DNA of 60,000 bases from Polytrichum commune (lineage: Eukaryota; Streptophyta; Polytrichopsida; Polytrichales; Polytrichaceae). Below the pieces are notes generated by a model that was given only the letters and a program-made list of their open reading frames with translations, did no database searches and was not told the DNA's origin. Shown in pieces: positions 1 to 11,662 of this stretch; positions within the stretch are counted from its first letter, which is position 1, and every line of letters begins with the position of its first letter. The stretch spans positions 3,226,001 to 3,286,000 of the forward strand of contig OX485804.1 in assembly GCA_950295325.1 (NCBI GenBank), read 5' to 3'. Both the position numbers and the translations under genes were made by a program.

Positions 1-3000
1 ACGCTGTGACTGCAGCTGTGCCAGGAGTTCCTTCTGATTGGCACGGGTACTTTCAAGTTGAGCAAAGATGCATAGCATTTTCTCCTTCCGAACAAGGGCT
101 TCTTCTTGGGCCATTTTCAGATCGAATTCCAGCTGTTGGGTTAGCTTCTCCACATTCGCTTCCTTTGCCTTTTGGTAATCCAGCTGAGAGGTGAGATCTT
201 TAATCGTGTTGAATGCTTGCTGGAGCTCTGACTGCAAGCGCTTATTCTCCTCAGCAGCAGCCAGCATCTTCTCTACATGGTCTTGTAGGACGTGTTCGGC
301 ATCCTTCAGACACTTTTTGAGGATTTGGTTCTCGCACATGATTTTCGCAGCCTCTGTCTCAGCAATTTCCTTTGCCTGACAGACTTCAACCTTCATAAGC
401 TCGAGCTCTGCTTTCACCAACTTTCCCTCTGTGTCAGCCAGTGTGGCTTTTCGCTTCCAGTTAAAAAGCTCTACTTCAATCTCCGCCATCGATACTGCAA
501 ATCCAGCCTGCAAGCGTTCACTCTCTTCAGCCGCTGTGGCGGCTTTCTCCTTCCAAGCCTTCACTTCCTCCTGCATTTTAACTAAGGATGCCTCAAAAAT
601 TGTCTTCGTAATCCTCTCCTCATCGACAGCAGCAGCAGCTTTCTCCTTCCATCCTGCAAGCTCCACCTGGAGATTCTCCACTGCATTTTGAAGCTCTATG
701 TTACGGGCCTCAGCGTTGTTTGCTGTACTTTTCCAGACCTCCACATCCATCTGCAACTCCTTTACCGAGCGATCAAATTCACCTCTCAATTCTTGCTCTG
801 CGTATTTGACCTTCTCCGCAATGTCCTTGGAATCCTCTAATTCTGCCCGTAAGCCTGAGATGGAGTTTTCCAGCTCGTCTCTCACCATCCTGGCCTCTTT
901 AGCAGCCAATTCCGTCCTGTCCTTCCATCCTGCTACCTCAACTTTCATATTTTCCAGGGCAGCTTTGAGTTGTAAATTCTCTTCAGCCACTGTAGCTGTG
1001 GTTATCTTCGATGCCCCTAATTCCTCTTGTAACTTTATCAGGGATGCCTCATACTCCATCTTCATCTTTCTTTCCGCATCGACTCCAGCTGCAGCTCTAT
1101 CCTTCCATCCTGCAAGCTCCACCTGGAGATTCTCCACTGCATTTTGAAGATCTAGTTGCCGAACCTCAGCAGTGCTTGCTGTACTTTTCCAGACCTCCAC
1201 ATCCATCTGCAACTCCTTCACCGAGCGATCAAATTCACCTCTCAATTCTTGCTCTGCGTATGTGACCTTCGCCGCGATGTCCTTAGAATCCTCTAATTCT
1301 GCCCGTAAGTCTGAGATGGCGTTTTCCAGCTCGTCTCTCACCATCCTGGCCTCTTTAGCAGCCAATTCCGTCCTGTCCTTCCATCCTGCTACCTCAACTT
1401 TCATATTTTCCAGGGCAGCTTTGAGTTGTAAATTCTCTTCAGCCACTGTAGCTGTGGTTATCTTCGATGCCCCTAATTCCTCTTGTAACTTTATCAGGGA
1501 TGCCTCATACTCCATCTTCATCTTTCTTTCCGCATCGACTCCAGCTGCAGCTCTATCCTTCCATCCTGCAAGCTCCACCTGGAGATTCTCCACTGCATTT
1601 TGAAGATCTAGTTGCCGAACCTCAGCAGTGCTTGCTGTACTTTTCCAGACCTCCACATCCATCTGCAACTCCTTCACCGAGCGATCAAATTCACCTCTCA
1701 ATTCTTGCTCTGCGTATGTGACCTTCGCCGCGATGTCCTTAGAATCCTCTAATTCTGCCCGTAAGTCTGAGATGGCGTTTTCCAGCTCGTCTCTCACCAT
1801 CCTGCCCTCTTTAGCAGCCACTTCCGTCCTGTCCTTCCATCCTGCTACCTCAACTTTCATACTTTCTAAGGCAGCTTTGAGTTGTAAGTTCTCTTCCGTC
1901 ACTGCACTTGTGTTCATATTCGCTGCCCCCAATTCCTCTTGCAATTTTATCAAGGATGCCTCATAGCTCATCCTCATGGTTTTTTCCTCATCGACTCCAG
2001 CTGCAGCTCTCTCCTTCCATCCTGTAAGCTCCACCTGGAGATTATCCATTGCATTTTGAAGCTCTAGGTACCTACCTTCTCCGTCTTTAGCATTGTTTTT
2101 CCAGACCTCCACATCCACCCGCAACTCCTTGACCAACCCAGCAAACTCACATCTCAATTTCTCCTCTGCATCTTTGGCCTTTGCCGCAATGTCCTTCGAG
2201 TTCCCTAATTCCGCGCGTAAGCCTGAGATGGAGTTTTCAAGCTCGTCTCTTACCGCCTTACCCTCTGTAGCGGCCATTTCTGCTATCTCCTTCCATTTTT
2301 CAAGCTCACCCTCCAGATTTTCAACGGTAGCTTTGAGATGTAGATTCTTCGCCTGATTATCCTCCACTTTTGCCTTCCACCCCAACAACTCCACTTGCAT
2401 ATCCTTCAACGAATTTTCAAGATCTGTTTTCACAGGTAACGCCCCTTCAGCGAGGGATAGGGCTTTTTGAAGGTTCTGACACTGTGTTTGCAGGTCAAGC
2501 ATCTGAGTCTCCTGCTTATCGAATTTCAAAATCTGCTGTGCCCTCATCATCCTATCCTCCTGAGCAGAGACTTCTGCTCTCTCCTTCCAACTCTCAAGCT
2601 CGAGTTCCAGATTATGGATGGCAGTAAGGAGTCGTGCACTCCTAGCCTGCTCTTCTTCCACCTGCGCTTTCCATCCCAGAGAGTCATCCTCCACTTTCTT
2701 CAATGATAGTTCGAGTTCTCTTCTCACAGTGATTCCCTCTTCAGCCAGGGATAAGGCTTTTTGAAGGTTTTGGCAGTGTGTTTGCAGGTCAAGTATCCGA
2801 GTCGCCTGTTCATTGCACCTCAGCATTTGCTGTTCCCTCACCACCCTGCCCTCTTGAGCGGTTACCTCTGCTCTCCTCTGCCATACTTCAAGCTCGCCTT
2901 CCAGATTTTGGATGGCAGCTTGGAGTTGTACAGTCTTCGTCTGCTCGTCTTCCACCTTCCCCTTCCACCCCAGCAATTCTACTTGCATGTCCTTCAACGA

Positions 3001-6000
3001 CATTTCGAGGTCTTTTTGCACAGGACTTCCCTCTTCACCAAGAGACAAGGCTTTTTGGAGGTTCTGGCACTGTGTTTCGCGGTCAAGTATCCGGGTCTCC
3101 TGCGCCCCGAACCTCACCATTTGCTGTTCCATCACCGTCCTGCTCTCTTGAGCGGCCATTGCTGCCCTCTCTTTCCATCCTGCAAGCTCGCCTTCCAGAT
3201 TTTTAATGGCATCTTGGAGCTGTCTGTTACTGTTCTGTTCATCCTGCACCTTTCCCTTCCAAACCAGCAATTCTGCTTCCAGTTCCTTCAAAGAGATGTC
3301 GATTTCCCTAGTTACAGGCATCACCGTTTCAGCGTTTTGAAGATTCTGGCACTGTGTTTCGAGGTCAAGTATCCGGGCCTCCTGCTCCGTGAACCTCACT
3401 ATCTGCTGCTCCCTTATTGCCTTGACTTCCTCAGCAGCCACTTCTGCACTCTCCTTCCATCCTTCAAGATCAACTTCTAGAGTTTGGACGGCAGCTTTGA
3501 ATTGTGCTGGCTTCGCCTTCTCGCCTTCCACCTTTTGCTTCCGCCCCAGCGATTCCACCTGCATTTCTTTCGACGAGCTTTCAACTTGATTTTTCACATG
3601 GACCCCGTCTTCAGCCAAAGACAGGGCCTTCTGAAGGTTCTGGCACTGTGTTTGCAGGTCAAGTATTTGAGTCTCCTGCTCTCTACACCTCACCATTTCC
3701 TGCTCCCTCATCACCTTCCCCTCGTGTGTGACCAATTCTACCCTCTCCTTCCATCGCTGAAGCTCTTCGTGTACATTCTCAACGGCAGCTATGAGTTCCA
3801 GATTCTTGGCATGCTCATCTTCGACCCTTCTCTTCCACCTCAGCAACTCCACTTGCGTATCCTTTGATGGGATTTTAGAATCTCTCTTCACAGGGACCCG
3901 CTCTTCAGCCAAAGACAAGGCTATCTGAAGGTTCTGGCATTGTGTTTGCAGGTCAAGTATCTGTGTCTCCTGCTCCCTGATCCTCGCCACTTGGTGCTGC
4001 AAATCAGAATCATGATTAGTCAGAGCTTCCTGCTTATCACACGCGCCGACTGGTGACTCATTGAAGACCTTTTGTTCTGTAATGGCATGCTGTTGGTGAC
4101 AATCAACATCCGGATCTTCCAAGTTGTTTATAAACGACTTCGCCTGGGTAAGTTCGATTCCAAGTTCTTGCAACCGTGCATCCTTAGAAGCCAAACACAA
4201 TTCTGCATCCTGGACAACCCTGCGAAGCTTGACGATATCTTCCGCTTTGCATGCAATTGTCATATTACTCACAACTTTGCCCGTTGTATTCTCACCATCG
4301 ACTAAAGGAGACACGGTCAATCCAGCTTCTTGAAGCTCTGCCTCTTCTTTCAGCTCCTTTTCCCTTGCATCTGCGTATTGATTCAACATTGCAATTCTGG
4401 CAGAAGTCTCCTCGCAAATAAGTTGAAAAGCCAACCGCGCTTTTTTACAATCTGCTACTGCTGTGCCCATTGCAGCTTTCGCTTCAGTCAATTCCTGCTC
4501 CAATCCCTCTTGGTGAATATGCTCATGGTCGAGAGCCTGGCGAAGCATGTCAACTTGTGTATGAAGGTTTTTGGCAAGCTCGACCTTAGATTCCAAACGA
4601 TCCCGCAGACAATCGATTTCCTTCACCATCTGAGCCTTCTCCGCTTCCCACTCACTTTTGCTCCCTTTGAACTGGGAACGGAGTTTGGTGAAAGCTTCTT
4701 CCAGTGATTCAAACTGCTCGTTCCTCCACTTGGCCATTCCCTTTAACTCGCTGTGGCCTTCTTCTACCTTTAGCAGGTGCTCTTCTCTCTTCTTGTAATC
4801 TCCCAGGGCGCTTTCGGCTGCAACTCTCATTGCCATTTCCTGTGCCAAATCCTTCTCTGCCTGTACTAACGTTTCTTTCAGGGCATTTACTTCCACCTTT
4901 GCCCCTGCTAGCTCGGTAATGCTTGATGTGGTTATCTCCAGCTTTGATAGTGCCTGAGAGAGGAAAAACCATTTTATATTTTATTCAAGAGGAGACAGAG
5001 AGAGAGAGGTGCATCAAATATTATGATCATGACTCAGTGAATATATCATGATCGCGCCTTGGATGGCACCCCTGGTGTTCTAATTGTAAACTTGCCCCAA
5101 CTAGAAATAAGATTCACGGTTACCTTCGCTATACAGAAGGTAAGCTCGAAGATGTGCAGACCAGAATGGCAGGTACGAAAGAATATTTACAAAAGGGGAA
5201 AAAGGTTGAAGTCAGCCTTTCGTTTAGCGACCAATGGACACAACGAGTGTTGGACTGATACTGTCATTTTACCATTCGTATCTACAATGGAAATTTCACA
5301 TTTTTTGAGATCAGTAGGGTATTGGTATATGAGGATATTTTTGTTTACCGATACCATTTGGGTCTATATACCATGCAAGAACCTTCATACCAGGTAAAAT
5401 CGCCCTAGTATGCTATTGACCCAAACAATAACTCAGTATACAAGTATTCTCTCGGCTTGAGAATTCAATATTGATACCCACCGGTAGGTTCTTTGAAACT
5501 ATTATTTATGCTGATTATTAATACCATGCATTCACGTCTATACGGGTCCAACATTGGACATAACCTGGCTACCAACTTCACCTGTGTGTGAAGTTATCCA
5601 ATTGAAAACTATTTTCGGACCACAGAACTATTTCCCAGTACAAGATTATATCAGTTTCAAAACAATTTCAAAGACAGTGAGTCCGTAGGAGTTGTGATAA
5701 ACACAAATTCGCTACAATTAAGAACGAGCCTGGTAATGAACACAATTCTCGTGAAATCACTGTATCGCCGTCACTAAATGTACCTCAGTCAATGACGCCG
5801 ATTTGGATTTCGCGTCGGCCTCAGCAGATGCACAACGTGTCTCAAGCTGCTTTACTTGATTCTTCACCTTTCGAAGCTCCTTCTCCAACTTCCCAAGCTT
5901 CACTTTCTGCTCTTCACGGAGCCCTTCGCTATCCTCTAAATTTCGAAGAACATCATCTATTCCCAACGTCCTTTCACTTTGCAGTTCTCTGTGAGCCAAG

Positions 6001-7111
6001 TGGAGCTTCTCATAATCCTCCTTGAGTGAGCGTAGCTGCTGGCTATTCTCATTCAGCTTCTCCGTTGCGGTACGGTGCTCAAGTTCCATTTCTTCGAGCT
6101 GGACTGATTTCTTTGTAGATTCCTCAGTCAGTTTCTGCAAAAGAGCATTAACTACTTTCAGTGCAAAGAATTTTAAGACTATTGACATATGTAACTTGTA
6201 TGACAACTATTATCTCCCAGACAGTACTAGAGCAGAAATATATATGAAAGTGTATGATCGCGAATCAATCAATTTTCTCTCAAGGCTTTTGCTACGACAT
6301 GATCCTTTGTGGCCATGATTTTGTCAGTTCTCGTACATTGCTGCCATTACAAATTCAAACAAAAGCATCAGCAGCACTTGCACTCAAATTCAGGAGAGAA
6401 TTACAATATAGCTTTTGTCAGTATGGCCCATCGTCCACTTAGTGGGTATGGCTAACTTATATGCGGCTCTTAGTGTTGACATGCAGTCCGTCAGGTGGTC
6501 CCCAGTTCAGCTCTTAAACTTGCTTAAAAGATACTATATCTGCAGGAGAACGCCATTGCCAGGTCAACTTGGAAGACTAGGGGATTAGAATGCTGAGTTA
6601 CCTCTAATTGTTTCTTCTGTGCTTCCATCTTCTTGGAGAAGTCCTCAAGCAATTTACGTTGCTTCGCAACTGCCTCATCTTTCAGGCTACAATTCTTCTC
6701 GAGCTCTTGAATGGCAAGACGAGAATCTGCAAGATCAGCTTGCAGTCGTTGATTCTCCAGCAACTCCCTCTCCTTCCATCTTTCCGCTTCACTGGACTTG
6801 CTCTGGAGTTGCTCAACAGCTGACCTGGCCATCCCGAGGTCTTTCTCTAGCTGTTTCACGAGCGTTCCCTTTTCCATCAACTCCATGTTTGCAACCCCGA
6901 GCTGAGAAGTAAGCTTTGCCTCTTCCTGCTCCCATTGTCTCTCCTTCCTTGAAATATTGGACTTAGTAACATTGCTCTCTTGTAGCAGCTCCTGAACCTG
7001 TTGCTGCAATGACTTTTGAGAGTCTTCTAATTCCTTGCAGTACTGTTCTTTCACCTTCAGCTGTGCCAAGACAAGCTCCAGCGACACTGGAGTATCCAAA
7101 ATGTCACCCAT
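1..7111 (-). CDS. giant coiled-coil protein, 5' part, runs off left edge
   Basis: Three exons are visible: 6602-7111 (170 codons, starts at ATG 7111), 5784-6134 (117 codons) and an open exon from 4953 to base 1 (1651 codons, no stop). All are phase 0 with GT-AG borders, so at least 1938 residues are encoded. The product is almost wholly heptad-like, rich in Glu, Lys, Gln and Leu, with no signal peptide or membrane segment. Residues about 350-480 (motifs such as SKSEWEAEK and LRQALDHEH) resemble plant myosin-like/USO1-like coiled-coil proteins of unclear function; this is recall and weak. Downstream lie about six 98-residue repeats and then four 152-residue repeats. The function is not recognised; a structural, tethering or cytoskeletal role is only inferred from composition. 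The C-terminus is outside the window. Confidence 0.85.
285..2560 (-). repeat. 152-codon tandem repeat array inside coiled-coil gene
   Basis: The landmark ccacatccatctgcaactcc (with variants) occurs at 741, 1197, 1653 and 2109, exactly 456 bp apart each time, so the unit is 152 codons and the frame is kept. By eye, 865-1348 is identical to 1321-1804. The third-to-fourth comparison is clearly diverged and a further degenerate unit precedes 741. The repeated peptide contains ENLQVELAGWKDRAA and similar heptads. The near-identity of the central copies points to a recent duplication or conversion. Confidence 0.88.
2456..4010 (-). repeat. 98-codon repeat array inside coiled-coil gene
   Basis: Six in-frame copies of a 294-bp unit carry the landmark peptide LDLQTQCQNLQ, or a close variant, on the minus strand. 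The landmark lies at plus positions 2471, 2765, 3059, 3341, 3635 and 3929; spacing is 294 bp except one of 282 bp. Ninety-eight residues are exactly 14 heptads and the short unit (94 residues) lacks four. Each unit then reads roughly KALSLAEEG, a Val/Leu-rich stretch ending in ELLGWK, and a segment like NLEGELEGWKERAE. Copies differ by many substitutions, so the array is old. Confidence 0.85.
4954..5783 (-). other. intron 2 of coiled-coil gene
   Basis: This 830-bp intron lies between the exon ending at 5784 (donor gtacat after ACTGAG) and the exon starting at 4953 (acceptor ctctcag). It is AT-rich, and I see no coding sequence or mobile element in it. Confidence 0.8.
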
Positions 7112-8600
7112 TCTTGCACGCTTCGGTACACAGAGTTCAAGGATTTCAAGGATCCTCTCTGTCGTGGTGCTTACCTACACCCGTTTCATTTTATTTGCAC
7201 AAGCGCGGCTATATTTGTTATCGGAGGCTTACAGGTAGTCACTAGCCAGCTGCTTCACCTGCTGACATAGAGGAGTCAAAAGAGGGAAGAAGAATTTTGA
7301 TATCCCTGAACTACTTTCTACCAAGCCAGTTAAACCGATTCCTGCACTCGTCTCCAGTACATGCTGCAGACACCTGCACTCTCACTCTCTCCTATCCTCT
7401 TTCCTGACTTCATAAGCCTAAAACTCCACCAACTGAGAGACAAAATCCAAAATCAAGATTAACACAAAATAATTCATAAAACGAACGAGCACATAATTAC
7501 GACACCTGCTGACATAATACCCCTGGACACTCTCAATTCGCCTGAACTATTTCCTATCAAGCCAGCTGAACCAATATCTGCTACACAAAATGTAATCTCA
7601 CTCTCTCCTATACTCTCAATTGATTTCATTAGCCTAAAACTCCACGAACTGTAACACGAAATTTTAAAATCAAGTAAAAACAAGTAAAATTTTTAAATGC
7701 ACAACAGCAACACATACGGCGACAGCTTGACACACCAATACGCTCCTTGTTCCTTGGCACAAGAGACGACGACAACATTGAACTCACCCTCGCAATCAGT
7801 GACACTAAATTTAAACTGGGCGCCCCCACTCTGTCCTGTATTCTCAACTGACTTCATTAGAGTAAAACTCCACCACCCGAAACACGAAAACCAAAATCAA
7901 GAAAAACACGAATAAAATGTCAAAACACACAAAAGTAACAGCTATCGCCACAGCTTGACACACACCAATACACTCCTTATTCTCGGCACAAGAAACAACA
8001 ACACTGAACTCACCCTCGCAATCAGCAACACTAAATTTAAACTCGGAAGCGAGCAGTGCTGACTCGTTCCTGGTGCCATTCCTGCCAGACGGAACGAGCT
8101 CCAGGTCGAGCTGGCGATCGTCGACTCGAGAGCTTCAGCGTACATTCGTAGAGCATCACAAAGACACACTCCTGCTGTGCACATTCAAACTTCAAACCCT
8201 GCAGAGAGCTGGAGAGTGATGATTCCCGGGTGCTTGTCAATGTGCCGTCCGTCACGACTCACAAATTGCTTCCCGAGTGCAATGACAGAATGGCACAAGA
8301 TTTCTGGTCGAAGAGGACGCAGGAATGATGATGTGCGAGCGAGCGAGCGAGCGAGAGAGAGAGAGGGTTTTGAAATCCGTAGTAGGTGAATGTTAGGTTG
8401 CAATGTGGAAGAGCAGAGCAGAGCATGGATGCGACGAGGAGTTTGAATTCTGAGTAGACGCGCGGGGAATGGGTCGTGGGGAAGCGTGCGAACAAAGAGC
8501 CGTTTGCATGTCATGTCAGTATCATACCATGCCATGTCAGTCCCATACCGATACTCAATTAACTTACCATACCAAGTATTATTGAATTTAGCACTTTATT
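7112..8600. other. upstream region of coiled-coil gene, with direct repeats
   Basis: This holds the 5' flank, and probably the leader, of the minus-strand coiled-coil gene. Imperfect direct repeats fill about 7250-8050: segments around 7255-7500, 7505-7835 and 7836-8050 share phrases such as acctgctgacata, tttcattagcctaaaactcc, gacagcttgacacac and caccctcgcaatcag. A GAGC/GA-rich simple repeat lies at 8338-8366. No ORF here looks real. Confidence 0.6.
8338..8366. repeat. (GAGC)n(GA)n simple repeat
   Basis: The sequence reads gcgagcgagcgagcg followed by gagagagagag. It may be part of a GA-rich promoter or leader of the minus-strand gene, by position only. Confidence 0.7.
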
Positions 8601-8603
8601 TTA

Positions 8604-9140
8604 GGGCCCATTTCTAGGGCCCATTTCCAAACCCTAGGCATCAACCAATGAGAGTGCTTAGATTGCCCAAATGGGCCCTAATATGGGCCCAAGGGCTTTA
8701 TATTGAGAGTCGGCCCACTTCTCCTAAAGCTTACGTGGCGGGTGGCATGGCTGCGTTTTGGAGGAAAAGAAATGGGCCGAAGCCAAAAAATTGGGTCGAG
8801 GGTTTATGGAGACCCACTTCGCACCTTCGGCCCACTTCACCCAACTTCCGTCATATAGTCATTTATGACTTTATGACTTTATGGTTTTATGACTATATGA
8901 CTTTAGTTCAACCAAGGGCATAATTCATTTAAGCCCAAGTGGGCCGTGGATTGGGCCTTATAATATAAAGTCCCTAGGCCCATTTGGAAGGCCCACTTTA
9001 AAGTAGAATTTCCAATTTGGGCCCTACAAGTGGGCCTATGGACTTTATATTGCAAGGCCCACTCTACAGCCCACTTTGTAAAGTAGGGCTAAAGTTAAGG
9101 CCCATTTCAAGTCCAAGTGGGCTCAACTCCAAATGGGCCC
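8604..9140. mobile_element. Tourist-like MITE packed with GGGCCCA motifs
   Basis: The ends are TTA|GGGCCCATTTC and CAAATGGGCCC|TAA: short terminal inverted repeats with 3-bp TWA flanks, as for PIF/Harbinger-derived MITEs. The interior contains some twenty GGCCCA/TGGGCC copies and several copies of a ctttatatt-type motif in both orientations. It has no coding capacity. The boundary call is moderate because internal GGGCCC copies could mimic ends. Confidence 0.55.
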
Positions 9141-9186
9141 TAATATAAAGTGCCCCTATAAGTGTATTTGTCTTGGTCAATACTAA

Positions 9187-9520
9187 GGGCCGCTTCACAC
9201 TATGGCCGAAGTTCGAGAGGCCATCTATTTCCACCAATTAGATTGCAAGGATCCAAGAATCTAGCCTTTCGACCCTTCACACTACAGGCCAGAGTTCAAA
9301 GGTCGTCGCTCTCCAAAATGCCTATATGGCAATATTTTTTGACCAAGGCGACAGACTCTCGAAGGAAGTTTGGGTCGGACGAGAATGGAAACCCAAACTA
9401 TGGTCAAGAGGTTGTTAATTTTTTTCATAAAAAACTCAAAAACTGACAAGATCATGGCCGTTAGATTTGAGGGGTTGTTTTGGGCAGGGAATAAAGTGGG
9501 ATGATCCTTCTTCCTCTTTG

Positions 9521-9577
<57 letters not shown>

Positions 9578-9737
9578 TTGGGCTTGGCCTTTGGAGGCTT
9601 CACACTATGCCCGACTGAATGCTCCAAATCCTATATTTTATTGGTTATTTTCAACCCATTTCTTTGGACTCTCGAAAAAGTTTGGCCATTCAATCCCATG
9701 GCCTCTCGAATTGGACGATTATAGTGTGAAGTGGCCC
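9187..9737. mobile_element. Tourist-like MITE, copy 1 (551 bp)
   Basis: Terminal inverted repeats are GGGCCGCTTCACACTAT and, inverted at the right end, GGGCCACTTCACACTAT. They are flanked by TAA at 9184-9186 and 9738-9740, a 3-bp target duplication typical of PIF/Harbinger MITEs. Most of the interior is homologous to the element at 50223-50712. A (TC)n run at 9523-9574 is unique to this copy. Confidence 0.85.
9523..9574. repeat. (TC)n microsatellite
   Basis: About 26 uninterrupted TC units lie inside the MITE and are absent from its copy at 50 kb, so they arose after the copies separated. Confidence 0.95.
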
Positions 9738-9740
9738 TAA

Positions 9741-10130
9741 TCGTAAACCACCCGTGTAGTGGCATCAACAATAAATGTAAACTTAACATTATTTGTCATT
9801 CCTTATAACGAATTTTGGGCATTCTAGATTTACAATGTGGCAATTACTGTCACTTACTGAGTGGATTTTTTTATCCAAATCTCAATCATCCATGACAATA
9901 TTTCATGACAAAAAGAATTTGTTTTGATAGTTCACATACATCTCTTGTATTATGCCACATAATATTGGGCAAGCAAGAGCAGGCACGCAAAGTAGGTAGG
10001 GTTTTGGACAATGGATGAACTAAAAGTAAGTTGGGATGATAAAACTAGTAAACTTATTCATTCAAAGTGGGAGTGTTAATAGAAAGTTGTCATAGTGATA
10101 TAAAATACCATATGACATTATATACAAGAT
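9741..10130. other. intergenic, nothing recognised
   Basis: AT-rich sequence without a convincing ORF or repeat boundary. Confidence 0.5.
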
Positions 10131-11240
10131 TTATTGTAGCATGGAATGGCATACCTATCATGGGTGCATGCTTATGGTTATGTGGGATAGAGGGCATTAT
10201 CACATACAAGCATACCTATCATCCATGCAACTTAAAAACTTGAGACCCTATAGGTTTGTGGCTTATTTATCTTAAATGACTTGGACTAGCATATTTTTAA
10301 GTCTCTAATTCTAATCTTGGTGTCAAATAAAGAAAAGATAGTAACCTCCGAGTTGCATACTATTTTAGAGCCTCTATGTTGGATGAATGAGAGGCATGCT
10401 CGAACACAACAATTTCCTCTCTCATGTTATGGGCATGTGAGCCCCCTTTACATTGTTGTGATTGATATGATCATTCAAGATAGCATGCCATGTTATGATA
10501 CGACGTGGCAAAGTATGCCTCTCATGGGTGTGTGGTTATGGACTAGGTAACCCTCATAGGGTGGAAGGAATGGGCAGGGATACTAGACATAAAATTCCGT
10601 GCGCTTAATTATGGACCTTCCAGTCATGAAGACTTAGAGGGTTATGGGAAAGTCATCCTCTTCCCCAAAAGCTACCTCATGCACCAAATCGTTATGGTCT
10701 TGGGTAACGTGAGCCCCCTTGTATAGGCATGAGGTAAGCATCAAGAGAGCATTCAATATCAAAATACAATGTGGCAAAGTATGCCATTGCATGGCATACC
10801 TATCATGGATGCGTGCTTCTGGTTATGGGCATGCAAACCCCCGTTACACTACTTTGGTTGATAGGCAGGTTCTAATCATTGAAGATAGCAACAAAAAAAA
10901 AAAAAAAAAATGGGTATACCATGTTATAATATAATGTGGCAAGGTATACTCATTGATGCATGCTTGTGAACTAGGTAACCCTCAAGGGCTGGAAGGCCTA
11001 AGCAGAGTAACTGGACATGATAATCATTTTGGCGCCCTTTCTTCAGGACCTTCGATCATGGAGATCGACAATCTAGTTCAGGGGCATGGGAGAGAGATGG
11101 TTGTGTTATGTTGAAGTCAAATGGTTATGGTCATGGGCATGCAAACCCCGTTTACATTTCCGTGATCGATAGGGGTGAAGTTATAACAAAGAGAGATGCC
11201 ATGTTGAAATATAATGAGGCAATGTATGTCAAAAGTATAA
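10130..11240. repeat. degenerate tandem repeat block, period about 280-410 bp
   Basis: Phrases recur in the same order: a gcatacctatcatgg / tgcttatggttatggg segment, gggcatgcaaaccccc near 10433, 10713, 10832 and 11135, a gaagatagcatgccatgttat segment, tgtggcaaagtatgcc, and ctaggtaaccctca. A poly-A run lies at 10893-10909. It is non-coding and probably a decayed transposon internal repeat. Confidence 0.55.
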
Positions 11241-11434
11241 TTAAATAGCACGTAGTTTGGACAATAATTTATGCAATTTTGATGCATGACGGTATTTACT
11301 AACATCTTCAAGTTAATATGCAATATTATTGTATTTGAGTAAGTGTAATGTTATGTTCACTTCGTAATGACGTGCTAAATTGAAATTGAATTTAAAGTCT
11401 GAGAAGCCATGAAACTTCTGCGACGAGAAGTACG

Positions 11435-11662
11435 TCAAGATGTTGTCAAAAAGGCTAATTCCCTCGTGAATTCCCTAGAGTAATGGAGTGCATTGGTTTC
11501 AGTATGATACATGCTCATATCAAGTTTATGATTTTGCTTGAAGAAAGACTTGAGACTACCTAGTACTACATTCAAATATAGGAAAGGGAACCTATTTCTA
11601 ATAGTGTTAGAGAGGGGACACTCGAACACAAAGCATGCCTCATTTTCCACTACCTTTCTCAT
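11435..11662 (-). pseudogene. non-LTR retroelement C-terminal fragment
   Basis: A 75-codon open stretch contains the motif FECPLSNTIR followed by a Leu/Phe-rich segment ending in LKSFFKQN. This resembles the zinc-binding C-terminal tail found after the reverse transcriptase domain of plant non-LTR elements (CPL...R pattern). No RT core is found next to it, so it is an isolated relic. The family call is from motif recall only. Confidence 0.4.

Noticed and set aside
698-1966. Plus-strand ORFs rich in Ser and Phe in the first 4 kb
   Set aside because: They are antisense shadows of the coiled-coil exon. They repeat because that exon repeats, and the minus frame is continuous through all of them.
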